64,000 bases of DNA from Marchantia polymorpha subsp. ruderalis (Eukaryota > Streptophyta > Marchantiopsida > Marchantiales > Marchantiaceae): positions 13,722,001 to 13,786,000 of the forward strand of contig AP031357.1 in NCBI GenBank assembly GCA_037833965.1. The letters are read 5' to 3'. Below the pieces are notes generated by a model, which did no database searches, was not told where the DNA came from, and worked only from the letters and a program-made list of their open reading frames with translations. Shown piece by piece: positions 11,701 through 24,379 of this stretch. A program made the translations under genes and the position numbers. Each line of letters opens with the position of its first letter. The stretch's first letter is position 1.

Positions 11701-13941
11701 TGTCATTTAGCTCCTTCTATTTGTGTTCATGAAATTTTCGATTGTGTCTGATTCGTTGACTTTCTTGTGGTATTGTAGAAGCGTATTCTTGAAGATGGAA
11801 TAGATCTTTGCACTGATCGAAGAGGAGCACATGTCACAGATAGTACATGCCACTCTTCCAAGAATACTATAAAAGTGATTGAAAATCTTGCAGAACAGCA
11901 TTGTACACAAGATCTTAAAGGTACTACAACACCTCTATGGAGTTTAGAGATACAAAATTGCATCTAGCGCTTGGGTTTTGACTATTAGCTATGTTGTAAA
12001 TTGCTGTGAACTTTTTGATCGCGTTGTTATGTAGTTTGTTGAAGCGTTGAGATGTTTGGTAACCCAGGTGAAGCCCACTTTGAGCGAAGAAAATGTTGGT
12101 CATTAGCGGATTGGATAGGTGGATTTGTGCGCCGGTTATATGTATAAAAGAAGATAACTATAACGAAATCTGTTTCTTGTGGCGTGTAGATGAAGGACCT
12201 CGACGGTATCGAAATTATAACGTGGGAAAACAGCAAGCGAAAGTGGAGGATTTGACCGACGAGGAGACGTTTCATCTCAGGACACTAGTCACAAGTGCAC
12301 TTGGTGAGATGAAAACATCACCGGGTGCCGATACCAAGTCTGCTAGAGAGCAGAAAGTTGGTGGTCAGTCTTTTCAGATCGAAGTTGATAGAAATGAAGG
12401 ACAAGCCAACAAACAACAGAGACCCGTCGAGTTTCAAGATGACCCACTATGCAGAGTGTTTGCCAATTTGGAGGCTCTTTCTCTTCAGCGTGTTCTGCTA
12501 GTTATGGCAGTAAGTGCACCATGCTCACCACGTGCAGTAGGTCATAATAGTACCCAGTTGTAGGCTACAACATTCTAGCTGTTTACCTTCAACATCGAAG
12601 TATATCTTTGTTTTCGAACATATTTTCGAGGTATGATTGTATTTCCAAGCGTGAACTGTGAACCTTAACAAGTGAAAGACATCAGAGTAGCTCGAGATTT
12701 TGGAGATTTTCTGTGCTGGTTAAAGTATTTTGTTGTTCAGGTCAAGAAAATTGATGAATGCTACTTACGTTCTGTAAACCAAGTGTCAAAAGCTTACCAT
12801 GCTCACCACATGCAGTAGGCCAAAACAGTACCCAGTTGTAGGCTACAACATTTTAGCTGTTTACGGGAGACCTAGTTGGAAGCAAGTAATCACGTGATTG
12901 TGGATCATCTGATACCTTGCTTCTATTTCAAGAAGTTAGACTATCAAGAATTTCTCTCACCAGTCTTGGTGCATTTTTCTTTTTGTGCTTTTAATGGAGT
13001 GAGCGCTAGCGGGTCTGAGGTCAAGAAATTGCTGATGGTGTCTGTGATGTACTTCAGACTCAATTTCCACGCTCACTACGGGTTCTCATCATGGATGCAC
13101 TTTCTCCAGCCGCAGCAGAGCTCCTCACAATGAAGTTTGAGGAACTTGATAGTTATCTAGAGGTGCCACTTCAGTAAGTTTCGCGTCCTGGTGTGATTTG
13201 TTTTCTCTAAATCCAGGACTTCGAAGATCTCCTCAAAGTCCCCTCAACGATGCAAGACCAGCAATATGAAGTAGAAGTAATTTCATACTTACGCCATTCA
13301 TGATAGTTGTAGTTGTTAAATTTGGTTTAAAAAGAACTCCACAGTATCTTATATTTTGCTGTTCTTCTAGGGCGAAGTTTTATGAACAATTTTACAGTGT
13401 TTTCGAAAGCCCAGAGGCGGTAATGGCCATATTACTTGAAAGAAAAGAGGCGTTCGCTGCTCAGGTGCTGATATTCCTCTTTCCTATATTGTGCTGAAAA
13501 TTAGATTATATCCGTTTTCTTTCACGGGCGGTATGATTTATATCAATTTTTGTAATTACTGTCTCTAGATTTTCTTGTACGTGCAAAAATGATCGTAGAT
13601 GAATACAGTATTATTCTTCTTAAAACTTACAAACATGAATATATGCGTTCAAAAGATGATCATTGAGGGCCCAATAGTGCAATTTGAAAGCTACTGTACT
13701 AAATTATTCGTCATTAGCTGTGGTACGCAAACCAGTGTGTCATATTTGTTCGTTTAGTTCTTATTCCTTCCCAATACTTAGTTTCATACTTAGTTTTCAT
13801 AGGGAGAAAACGTCAAGTTTAGGAGGTTAAATGTTACCGTTACTCATGTAATGATTCCCTTGGGTTCACGCTTTTATGCAGGCCCTACAAAATGTCTTGT
13901 CTCAGTTTCTGGGGCTATCTTGCGGTACTGCTGGTGCATGA
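5705..13941 (+). CDS. JMJ31: JmjC-domain 2-oxoglutarate/Fe(II) oxygenase, JMJ31-like
   Basis: A JmjC-only (cupin_8) oxygenase matching Arabidopsis JMJ31, whose annotated role is lysine demethylation; protein hydroxylation is also possible. Exons: 5705-5791, 6562-6639, 7340-7423, 7615-7830, 7986-8054, 8486-8612, 8820-8892, 9193-9309, 9820-9939, 11671-11689, 11779-11920, 12190-12509, 13058-13173, 13371-13464, 13882-13941. They total 1722 nt, 573 codons plus TGA, with every phase matching. Exon 2 has AISRWNPENGGLKHL. Iron ligands are H204 and D206 (STHYDPYHN) and H286 (EGWYHQV), followed by VTIAVNFWW. The C-terminal helical part (exons 12-15) also follows JMJ31. The intron after exon 7 is GC-AG (AG|GCAAGT) and exon 10 is only 19 nt. 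The start is chosen where homology begins; an in-frame ATG at 5534 would add 57 Arg/Ser-rich residues. Exon borders are hand-made but well constrained. Confidence 0.9.
11359..11395. repeat. 13-bp inverted repeat in JMJ31 intron 9
   Basis: ATGATTCATTACA at 11359-11371 is perfectly inverted at 11383-11395 with an 11-base loop. It lies in the 1.7-kb intron between exon 9 and the microexon exon 10. A second TCATTACAC lies directly beside it. Confidence 0.75.
12518..12864. repeat. 69-bp direct repeat pair inside JMJ31 intron 12
   Basis: Copies at 12518-12586 and 12796-12864 both run from ACCATGCTCACCAC to TAGCTGTTTAC, have the same length and differ at only a handful of positions. The first copy begins nine bases after the exon 12 donor. 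This looks like a recent local duplication 278 bp apart. Confidence 0.85.
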
Positions 13942-16900
13942 TTGTGAAGACACCTTGTTTATCAAGGTAGAATTCAGAATATTGTCCAACTTCCGTTTTT
14001 TCATATCAAATACCTGCATTGCTGCAAGGTGTACGTGAGATGATTTACATCTCCGTGTCATTTTATGGTAAATGGTATGGAGAACCATGGTCGTTATGCA
14101 GTCAAGTTAGATCGCAAAGATTCTCGCCATCTTCGATGAACATCAGCTTTGATCTGGTTTGCTACCAAGAGTGTCGGCCGCGGTCTTGGATATTGTTAGA
14201 GATGTCCGTGAAGTGGGACGTGAGAAATATTAAGTCAACTTCCCACAATTGTATATCTACTTGTCCGTTACTCCAGCCCAATCATCTTATGGGTGTTACT
14301 TTGAAAATCGACTTGTTTCGTACGAGTCAGCAACTGCACACAGAGTTTAAAAGTCTATACGGTCAAAATTATTCTGAAATCTCGGGACGGGTAGTGGCCT
14401 TTGCGTAGTCAAGACAGAGTATGGCTAGAGCTGGATCTATCCACGCAGCCACGAGTTATCTAGATTCAATATGTACCGGGAAAGCAGCTCTCTTATCGGG
14501 AGTTGAGTATGATGTGAAAAGTTTAGACAGAGATGATAGAGAGGTTCGGGGAAAGAACTTAACAAATGCCCCCCCATGCTGATTTCAACTGAACTCTTGA
14601 AACCCATTACAACGAATTATCTTTGTTTTTATAAAGTATAGTATCATAGTTTTTCATTCATACCGTGTTTATATATTACGGGTTGAGCACAGTCAGGTTG
14701 GTATGCAAGGGTTCGCATTTAGTTTGTAGCAGTAAGTCCGAAGCATATCTTCGGTTCGAAATTGTGAAAGAGGTGTATTACTAAAATGGCAATACGTGTT
14801 TTCAGGTCTCATTTTAGACCTCAGTGTTATCCTCTCCTCCGCGTTGGCATAAGAGAGGGTGGATACTGAAGACTCACAAAAAAAAAATATAAGGATGCTT
14901 ACTGAATTATCTTAAATGTGCTGTCATATTAGACCAGTGAGATTCCATAAAGGGAATTAAGACAGTAAATAACGTCCTTTCTCTCTTTGCAACCTATTGG
15001 ATGAACTCAAACAGTCTAGCATGTTGTAAGCACTACATCCATCTTTGAACTCCTCTGCACTATCGCCTATCAACGAGAAAAGCTTGTCCGTGTTAGTTCA
15101 ACCATATCTCATTGATTTTATCAGGTATGGTATATATAGGGATGAGGTCCCACATTGGTTTGGTTCATTGATTTGCAACTTAATTATTCATTGTGACTGG
15201 CTTTATTAGATGCAAAATGTTGTGCATGTGAGACTCTTCTTAGTAAGAGTAAGAAAAAATGATATACGTCAGATGATTGAAACCGAGATCTTTTCTATGA
15301 AACAATGGATCTTATGTCTCACATAGAAATTATGTCTTTTATACCATCTTGATGAGATTAATATATGATTTGATTATAGAAAATTTTATTTCTATTGATG
15401 ACAGTAAGATCATATATCAGATAGTTTTGGAATAACTACTTTATTATATAGACTAAGTTAAATTCTATTAACTTATTTTTTTAATCTTTTAAAAAAATAT
15501 AATATTTTTTATATGATTCACTCATAGAAAAACTAATTTATGACTAAAAATTCTAACTAAAATATTTTGTCATTTTTCTCTCAAGTATATTTTAGATGAC
15601 CTTAAAATATATATTTTTTAAAGATGTTATCTACCAAGTTGGCCTAATAAAATTTAGTTGAATCAATTATCTTAGAGTAGATATTATATTTTTTCTACAT
15701 TATATTATAAAGATATAATTCACTCTAGTTTTATTTGTATACTACTTAAATATTTTTTTCTATATTTTCAATTACGCTATCAAATTCCTATTATTAAGCA
15801 TACGATATATTCTACATATATATAATCAACATGGATTGAAAAAAATATGATGTTTACCACGTATTAAGCTGGATTTAGTATAACTTCTACCGTAGATTCA
15901 TGTATTTTTATTTTCGCCTCAAGCCATAATCTATTGCAGCTGAAACATCGATGTATACTAAGAGCATTATATCTATACTTTCTATACAGATTTGTATGAA
16001 TCTGAAATTTTATCTAAATAATTATATTATTTCAATAAAGATAATTTTTAAGAAATTAAATGTCAAAACATCTACAGCTACACACAATACGAATTGAAAA
16101 AAATGTCTATATCAATCAAATCAAACTATCTCACATTTACTTTATATTTAAATTTTATATGAATTTCTTCATACATAAAGTTTCTGTTTATAGTTTTAGT
16201 TGGAAGATTATTAAGATGCAAATACTTTATATACATGAGTACTTTATTCTTTAAATCATACATTTTTAACATAATATAAATCAGCTATAGATATATACAT
16301 TTTTTCTGATATAATAACTAACAAAGATTAACATTTTCCAAACTTTTAGTACATGTTCTGAAAATAAATATTTCTCAAACAATGATTATATGAATAGGAT
16401 AAATTTCAACACTCAGCAAAAAACGGATTCATATTGAAACTCCTCAATCTTTGTTACAAAATCAGAGTCACTAGGACAAGACACAGCGTCCCACTGGAGG
16501 GCTCGGGAATATGACAAATGTAACAAACACAAATTAGTGTTTTCTAGTTAGTTGCGTTGATACATTCAAGAGACAACACATTAATTAATCTGCTAAAATT
16601 GTGTGCATTAAGATTGACATAATGCACTATCGTTTGGTCTACGAATGATTCAGGGCTAATAGTCCTGAAAAGATTTCCACCGAGGGTCTAGCGTTTGAGC
16701 TAAGGCACAAAAACGTTGGTAGGGTTAGTTGGACCCCTCCTGATAACGAGCTTTACGAAGAACAGAACCATCACCTTCACATGTCCCCGTGATCCCAGAA
16801 ACGACTCATATTCACTCCGAAGCCAGAGAAAAGTTTCTATGACATTCATAAGCATGACTATGAGACAGAACTCTTGAATATACGACTAAATTTATAGGGT

Positions 16901-17665
16901 ATGTCTTTGTACAGAATACAGTAACCTTTATTCATATGTGATGGTAATTCAAAATATGGATCAGCAAACTGTTACTCATTCCAACGACAAATGTTTCACA
17001 TTGAAATGTGTCGATATGACAAGAAGGCATACAAGAGTGAACTTTTTCTTATACTTTGCAGCCTACATTAGTGTCATGCCAACACGCTAACTCTTTCCCA
17101 CAGGAGTAAACTTTGAGAAGACACAAATAACAATTCCCATCAAGCCGTGTATGGATGGATGGATGAAACCGAAGAAAAAAAATATGGAGCTAGCTCCAAA
17201 AGCATGGAAAATGTGTACTTATTCACCTAACACATCGCAACTGTATAAATCAAAGGTTAAACAACAAAAGATAGTTCCATCAATAAGCCGAACCTAGAGT
17301 AACACAAAGAGGAATAAATCAGTGATGCAGATGTAGACTTGTTTAATAAACTCCATCAAGATCATCCAAATTTCATTTGATTATTTGTGCCGTGCATTTA
17401 TTGCTGATGATAGAGACAGTACGCAAGGTTCCACTTAGCACAGTTCTCTGACTCTCTACCACATCGATCGATGATCGATCTAACTTACGAATTTGTTCTC
17501 TGAGACTGGAGCCAGGCAAACAATTGCAGCAATTTCTATTTCCCTGCAAACGCCTTCGGAATTTTGAGCAGTGATTGTAGACGTACAGGAGCATTCTGCT
17601 TCGGTTGCTGCAAAGACACAATTTTCGCTGTGCGATCCAGAAATTGAGTGCTTTGCAGTGCAAAG
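13942..17665. other. Intergenic region with an AT-rich block
   Basis: 13.9-15.1 kb is the presumed 3' flank of the JMJ31 gene. A plus-strand frame of 129 codons at 14019-14408 resembles nothing I know. From about 15.2 to 16.4 kb the DNA becomes very AT-rich with no coding signal, like the transposon-rich blocks elsewhere in the window, but I could not find an element in it. 16.4-17.6 kb returns to normal composition and should hold the PSMD9 promoter. Confidence 0.5.
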
Positions 17666-20600
17666 ATGGTGGGCGCCAATGTGAAGCAAGAGACCTTGAC
17701 ATTGATGGAGAAGAAAGCTGGCATTGAGGCGGAGATGGAAGCCATCATAACTCGTCTCCAGCCTCCTGCTGGCCCTGGTCTTAGTGGCAATCTTTTGGAC
17801 AAAGATGTAAGTCGTCAGCTCAATTCTCTTAAGTATTCTGATCGTATAAGTATCCTTTTGGACAAAAAAATTGGTCTCAATATCCTATCCTGTTGTACGT
17901 GGGTGCGTCCGTTCGTCCACATTTGGTTTCCAGCGTGCTTTCATAAAGATTACTTCTATTTCTCGCGTGGGGTTGGATAATAAATCAGGAAAATTTCTGG
18001 TGTTCTGCAATTGCAGTCTTTAAGTTGAAGACGGCTGGGTTTCCAATGTTTCCTGGAAAATGCTTTGACGCTATTACCCTGACTCTAGTACTCATGTTTT
18101 ATGCGGAAAGTTCTGGTTCTCATGAAGGCATTTGCATCTGAGGAATGTAGATAACGAAGATTTGAAAGACGTGAATAGTTAGGGTTCTTGTCCATTCCAT
18201 CAAGAATCTCTATGGACAGTAAATTGTTTCGGATTGGATCTACGCTGTTCTTCATACCTGTCGGTTTGTTCTGTCTTACACATGTCTAATGCAGGCAGTA
18301 ACACATGAAGTACTGATTTCCAATACAGCTTCTATAGATTCTAAACAATGTTCATGGCATAAACTCCTTCTGTATTCTTGCCGTATATCTTCTGTCCTTT
18401 TCCGATCTTATGTGATACACTTGATGCTTTCTTTCTTCCATCTCGAGTTTCATGTGATTGTTGAAATAGCCTGTACCTCGAGTGAACATTCGTGTTTTTT
18501 GCATAGTTTCTTTATAGAGGGTCAATTCAAAACATCGTATGGAAGAATGAACTGTTATAATCAGTGAGATTTACGTTTCAGTGTGGGAATTTGGGCATCT
18601 TGACATCAGTTGATTTTCTGTTGCAGGGATTTCCAAGAGCAGACATCGATATTGCTGCTGTTCGATCCGATCGGCAACGTGTAAATGGTTTTAATTTGCA
18701 ACCTTACCTCTGAGTTATACCGTTTTTCCAAACAAATGCCGAACCATTGACTGTTTCCCATGGGGCAGTAGTTTTGACCAATTAATCCTTCGAAATTCTG
18801 TTCAAATTCGACAGTTTATTGTAGCAGAACATTTCCATAAAGAATTGACCTCCTGCAAGTTGCAGTCTCGTGTCATGCGTAAAGTTGGTGACAAGAACCG
18901 TTATAGAACCCCACCTTTGCCAATACTGTCTTTAGTCTGTTATTGTCATCGATCTAACCATAGTTAGATCGATGTATTAAGTATGGTTACACATTTTCTC
19001 CTTTATTGCCAAGTATAAGTGAACTCTGTTATACTTGGAGTTACAATATCATTGGAGTACATTGCACCCAAGAATGATCACAGATGTGGAGCTTCTTGTA
19101 TCTCTCATTCTGATCATTAGAGGTGTTGAGAGAACTGGTTGCTGCTGACTGAGTTGATGTTTTAATAGACGATTTTCATGAGTTACAGAAACAGAACAAT
19201 AATTCTCCAACTGGTGGTCTCTCGGAATTTGCTCGCTTATTGTTCTTATCAGTAGGAGCATTTGGCAACTGAAAAACGCAAAGAGACAAATAAGAAAATT
19301 TGACATCGAACCTTAAGAATAGAATCTTCTAAAAGGGAATTTAAGATACTGCTTGTCTGTAACCATAAGCTTTCCTTATTCGAGAAATTTCTACTTGTAA
19401 AATTCAACCGATTTTATTTTAGAAAAAAAATTGTCCATCACTGGAGACTTTAGCACATGGAGAAGTCGCGAGCTAAAGATTGTTTATATTGGCCCACATC
19501 TGGTACTTGACAATCTCTTATGCTATCAGTCACTTGTAATCTGTGCTAGTTAAGTGATATTTAGTCCAAAGTTGTTGTCCAGTTTCATCCAGTTTATGTC
19601 GCTTGTTATGACACACCAAGCAAGTTGACGGCAACCCATATTATTTATGTTCTTTCGTGTAACATCCACTTTACTTCTACATTCTCTGATTCTTCTCTGT
19701 TGATGGTGTGCAAAGGTTCCATGTTCGTGAGAAAAACGTGTTGCTTTATGGTCTCTGTTCTCTAATTGCAGTGCTCCAAAATGATCTCAAGGAGGTTACC
19801 AAGAAAATTGAGCAGAACCTGCATGTGCTTCATTCCGGTTCATTAATGAGGGATTCATCCCTCCCTCAAAAACGTACAGGTAAGGTACACTCAGCCTCCT
19901 AGGATTTAAGGAACTCTGGTGTCACTACCGTTACAAGTGGCGAAGATTTGAGCTCCTAATACACTTTGTGCAACTATTGTTCACTTCAGTTGGGCTAGGA
20001 GCCGGGCATAGCTTTGCTTGAAGTCAACATTTAGTTCTCTACGTTAGCATGGCTCTCGTTTATACCATAAACTTGTACGTGAGCACAGATTGTCCACTTC
20101 CTATACACAGTTTTTTAGGCCGAGGAAAGTTCCAAATTTCATGTATTTTTTTTTATTGACTGTCGTTGTAATAACTGAATCCAGCTTTTGGGCTGTTCTA
20201 ATAGCTGCAGGTGAAGAAAGTCGACCACAGAGAACAACGTTTTCTCCCTCTGTAGCAGTAGCTGTGGGTACCTCGTCTTCAAATGGTGGAGATGAACCTG
20301 TCAACATGGAAGTGGAACAGGCCACCCTTTACACACCATTTGCTGTTTTTGACGAAGTGACCGCCGGTTCACCGGCGGAAGAAGATGGTATAAGATTGGG
20401 GGATATGCTAGTGAAGTTCGGAAGTGTGGAAGGAGACACGGACCTTCTTCAGAGGCTTGCCTCCGAAGGGCAGAGAAATCAAGGATCTCCAGTAGAGGTC
20501 GTGGTTCTGCGAAATGGAGTAAAATTGGACTTAGCCATCACACCTAGACAATGGTCAGGTCGCGGTTTGTTGGGGTATGATTTCTACTTCGCTTTGAGTT

Positions 20601-20803
20601 GTACTTTTCCTCGTAGGAGCTGTGTGACTACCTGCACATAAGTCAGTCAAGTTATGTTTCCAATGGATTGCTTTAAGAATTCCAAAGCTTTGCCTTCTGT
20701 CTATGTAGTTAAAAAGTTTGGTCTTTTCTTGCTCATGTTTTGAACGAGCTGACCTTCAAACCCTTTCAGGTGTCATATTCGCCCCCTTGCCGGCAGGAGG
20801 TGA
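17666..20803 (+). CDS. PSMD9: 26S proteasome assembly chaperone PSMD9/Nas2
   Basis: PSMD9 (p27, yeast Nas2) is a non-ATPase chaperone for assembly of the 19S base; its PDZ domain grips the C-terminus of the ATPase Rpt5. Exons 17666-17806, 18627-18687, 19772-19879, 20211-20574 and 20770-20803 total 708 nt (235 aa plus TGA), phases 0, 1, 1 and 2. The N-terminal helical hairpin starts METLTLMEKKAGIEAEMEAI-like with MVGANVKQE in front; GFPRADIDIAAVRSDRQR and LQNDLKEVTKKIEQ are typical of the family. The PDZ domain is in exon 4 (FAVFDEVTAGSPAEEDGIRL, then GDMLVKFGSV). The protein ends GRGLLGCHIRPLAGRR, close to the animal ending GKGLLGC. An in-frame ATG at 17648 is an alternative start six codons upstream. 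An AATAAA lies at 21297-21302, roughly 500 bases past the stop. Confidence 0.93.
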
Positions 20804-21527
20804 AAGGAATTGCGAGTTCTGGTCTTACAAGTAGCATGAAGAACTACTGCAATGCACCATAGCCTCGCATCAACTTCTGATGGTCTACAAAATTCGTAAG
20901 TTTGAACGTTAGCCCCGTTTGAATCACCTAGAGAGCTTGATGGAACAGGACCATACGTCACCCTTGAAGGAAGTTTGATCTCGTCGCTTTAGAAGAATGG
21001 TGACGTCTTTACGTTCAGAAGTTTGTACATACACTCTTATGGTGACCCCCAGATTTGATCGCTGTATGTAGTGGGATACCTGCATACAATTTTGGGTTCC
21101 TATAATTCTTGATCATAATTACACTGAGCCTAGAAGAATTTACCTCCTGCAACTAAAGATCAGCTGTAAGACTCTCGGATGACGGTGAACCAAGTTGGTG
21201 AACGCTTATGTATCCAAGAAAGAGAACAAGATGAAATGTGAACGGTATTCTGTTCGCTTCTTTCCACTCTCCTCGGAACATTTGTAGCCTGAGTGTAATA
21301 AACACTATACTGTCCAATGTCAGCTCGCCGTGTTGCTGTATGTGAGTTGGATGAGGATGTGTAGGAGGGAAAGTCGGGTTTTGGGTCTTTCTTCAAGAGA
21401 CTTGGATTATACCGATATTGAAGTCTGTGAGAGTATCGCTGAGATCGTAAGAATTGGCAGTTCCTGTAGCCATGCTTGCCGTTCTCACAGCCTCTACTCC
21501 TGTGAAGAGGACTTGAGGAGAGACAGA

Positions 21528-21568
21528 GAAGAAGACTGACCACCTGAGAGAGGTGGTCAGTCTTCTTC
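21528..21568. repeat. Perfect 18-bp inverted repeat (hairpin)
   Basis: GAAGAAGACTGACCACCT at 21528-21545 is perfectly inverted at 21551-21568 with the five-base loop GAGAG. It lies about 725 bases downstream of the PSMD9 stop, so it could be in the transcript's 3' end or just beyond it. Confidence 0.85.
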
Positions 21569-21887
21569 AATAGCTGGAAGTTTTGCATTCTTTACGTGGT
21601 ATGAGATTCTTTGTCCATGGGCAAAGTATAGAAGCATGTTGGACTAGTTGAATGCAACTCTTACGCTTCTCTTTTGTTAGCGAAAGTTCGGGATGATCTT
21701 CACATTCCGAGTATGTGGGATTTACTCTCCGATTATATATCTGACAATATTAGACCGTCAAACTCGGTATCACCAGTGCTGAATAGAGAACACCGGTGTT
21801 CAAACATGTGAGTGTGGCACGTATGTGTTAATTCATATGAAGGTCTTTAGGATATTTTCCCTGGTCAGTGAATGTTTGACTATTAAT

Positions 21888-21957
21888 GTGTTTTTCAGCC
21901 TTTTGACCCTTTGTGTTACACGGGCTTGATCTATCTACCATTCACCATATGCACGAC
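21888..21957 (+). mobile_element. 5'-truncated LINE 3' end (copy A)
   Basis: The stretch GTGTTTTTCAGCC, TTTTGACCCTTTG, CGGGCTTGATCTATCTACCA matches the 3' end of the LINE at 62.3 kb and the copy at 45.3 kb. Only the last 70 bases or so remain, which is typical of incomplete target-primed reverse transcription. The TTTACCA tail is reduced to CTACCATTCACCA. Confidence 0.8.
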
Positions 21958-23214
21958 ATAAACAACAACTATTGATGAGAGAAGGAACAAGAAAGACAAG
22001 CTGCAAATTACGACAAGCAAACGACATGCAAACCAGAAAACTCTTGCATACAAGAGGTGAAGAAGTGAATTCAACTAATATTACATTATAGCTCATGTCA
22101 AAACTATTACTATCAGCTTCACGTTATAGCATATGAACTTGAGAACGAAGTCAGCTGAACAGCATTCCGCGGAAGTCATGACTCCAAGTCTTGTGGATGA
22201 TCTCGACTCGATGACTGTGTTTTCGGAATGTATGTTTTCTGTATTTAATGAAAGATGCATTAAGTTTGAGATAGATATATGTGATGAAAATTTTGATTGA
22301 CAATGTACATAATCTTATTGTTACTTGAAGTACTGCCTAATTGACCTAAATATTTTGAAAAAATTTCATTGAATATTTCTCTTTTTTTGCTAGTAAATGT
22401 TTTATGATATAAATTTCAAGTATGTATTCTTTACTGTGATAGAAATATTGATAGTTTTAAATTTCATAAGATGAAATTCAATCATGTTATATTATACTCA
22501 AGAAAATCACAAGAGGTATTTTCTAAAAGGAAAAAATATGTTGTAATAACTGTGTTGTATACCTCAATCATGATTGAAAGAGTCACAATGAATTGGAAGA
22601 AGTATGGCAAATTTGATAAGTGTACAAGTTTAATTTAAATTCTTTCTGAAATCTATTTTCTAGAAAAAATATTTGTTATCAATTTAAGGAAACGATATAT
22701 ATAATTTTTAAAAAACATAAATTTTTCAAAGTGAAAAAAATTAAAACTATTCAGAAATTTATTTGACATGATATTCTTATCATTTCTTCAATTTACTATC
22801 AAAATTTATGAAATTAATATTTTTCTGAATGAAAATAATTAAAAGTACATCAAAGTTATTATTTTAAATTTGATTTTTGAAGTTTATTTTTTCATTTCAA
22901 ACTTGACTATATTTTTATTTTTAATAAACATATAAAAATTAATATCACTAATTTTGTTTGTTTGAAAAATAATATTTGATTTTTCTATATTATATTTTAT
23001 GTTTATTTGATTGAAGATGCATTTTTGTATTGTTTATATTTAATGAAGTATCATCAACATATTCTATCAATATTTATATTTAAACCAATATTTTATGTAA
23101 ATAAATAACATATAATAAAACTATAATATAATAAATGCACATTCCTTCTATATTTTGTGTGAACAAAAATTCAAATGTTGATACTTAATGTCAAAATTTG
23201 TTGTTCTATCATTT

Positions 23215-23715
23215 GATTCACAACAAAATGTAACACACTTTGACTATCATAATGAAAATTGACAACATCAAGTTTCAAATCTATCTCATCAATAAGACTA
23301 TCGAACTAAATAAAATTGTTTGTTGCTTTTGCTACCACTACATATTTAGTTTCCGATATGTATCCTATGCATTTTTGCAAAGTAAATCTCCAACTAATGC
23401 ATTCATCACCAAGTGTAAATATATACTCAATTGTAAATTTCTTTTAGTTTATATAATATTCATAGTTAGTATTGACGAAACCTAGCAAAAATTGGACATT
23501 GTCTTATAAATCATCAAAAGATATAACAAATTTTTTAAACTCTTCAAACACTTGAGATTATATTTCATTTCTTTCCAATGTATTTTCGCTAGTTTTGACA
23601 TATACATACTCACCTTATTCATAGCTAGATCAATATCATGATTTCTGCATATCATCAAATACGTGAGACTAGTTAGATTATCGTCATTAAGAATGAATGA
23701 TTTCTTTTTCACTTA
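23215..23715 (-). pseudogene. Decayed Ty1-copia RT/RNase H fragment
   Basis: Read on the minus strand from 23712, the frame gives LTYLMICRNHDIDLAMNK and then KIHWKEMKYNLKCLKSL. These match the end of copia reverse transcriptase, where intact elements read like D-I-A-x-A-V and E-H-W-x-A-V-K-W-I-L-R-Y-L. Further on (about 23420-23220) come ISWRFTLQKC, ISETKYVVVAKA and HYDSQSVLHF, the copia RNase H signatures. Stops interrupt it, for example after ATNNFI. The upstream pol and both LTRs were not found. It is inverted relative to the copia remnant just downstream. Confidence 0.8.
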
Positions 23716-24379
23716 ATAGTGTGAACTCTATGCTGATTTCTACTCTAATTCATCTTAGATGAAATTTCAACAACTCATCATGATTCTAAAAGACAAGGAT
23801 TCATACACATGTCTTGTTTTCAAACAACTCTATATAAAAATTCTTTATTCATCATTCAAATTCAACACTTATCCACATGATTGATACACCCAAACATTGA
23901 TGAGACACATTTTCACATAATGAACTTTCCAAATTTGCTTGAAAATTTCTTCTTTTTTTCATTCTCTTATTTAAAAAATTTAGAAAATTGTCAGAAGTAT
24001 CAAATTGTAATTGTTAATTAGTTTATATTTACTAAGATATACCAATATAACCTAATTCTCAAATGTAGCAACATAACATTTATTTAACTAAATCTTTATA
24101 AGTTTATTTCACTTTAGTTTGAGATGGCAACATATCATTGGAGATCTTGAAACTTCTAGAATTTCCATTTGTTACTGAGTCAGCTTTAAGATTAATCTAA
24201 CCAATATAAATTTTACCATTTACTTAAACCAATCAAAACTAATATATATTCTATTTTTCAATTAACTATCCGACGTATCTTTGTCAAAATATAGATAAAT
24301 TGGATATAAGCAAAAAGCTCTGGATGGACTTGTGTATCCAAACATTATTTAAGAACTAACAGATAATCCACAAGGAAAA

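Larger units (their letters stand above)
20804..22200. other. 3' flank of PSMD9 and intergenic DNA
   Basis: No protein is recognisable. The stretch contains a possible poly(A) signal at 21297, a perfect hairpin at 21528-21568 and a truncated LINE 3' end at 21888-21957, each listed separately. Composition is still gene-like and turns AT-rich after about 22.2 kb. Confidence 0.5.

Noticed and set aside
14019-14408. A 129-codon plus-strand frame after the JMJ31 stop
   Set aside because: No motif, no family resemblance and no splice partners; the JMJ31 model already closes at 13941.
21160-21588. A 142-codon minus-strand frame
   Set aside because: It runs through the 18-bp hairpin and shows no recognisable domain; probably chance.
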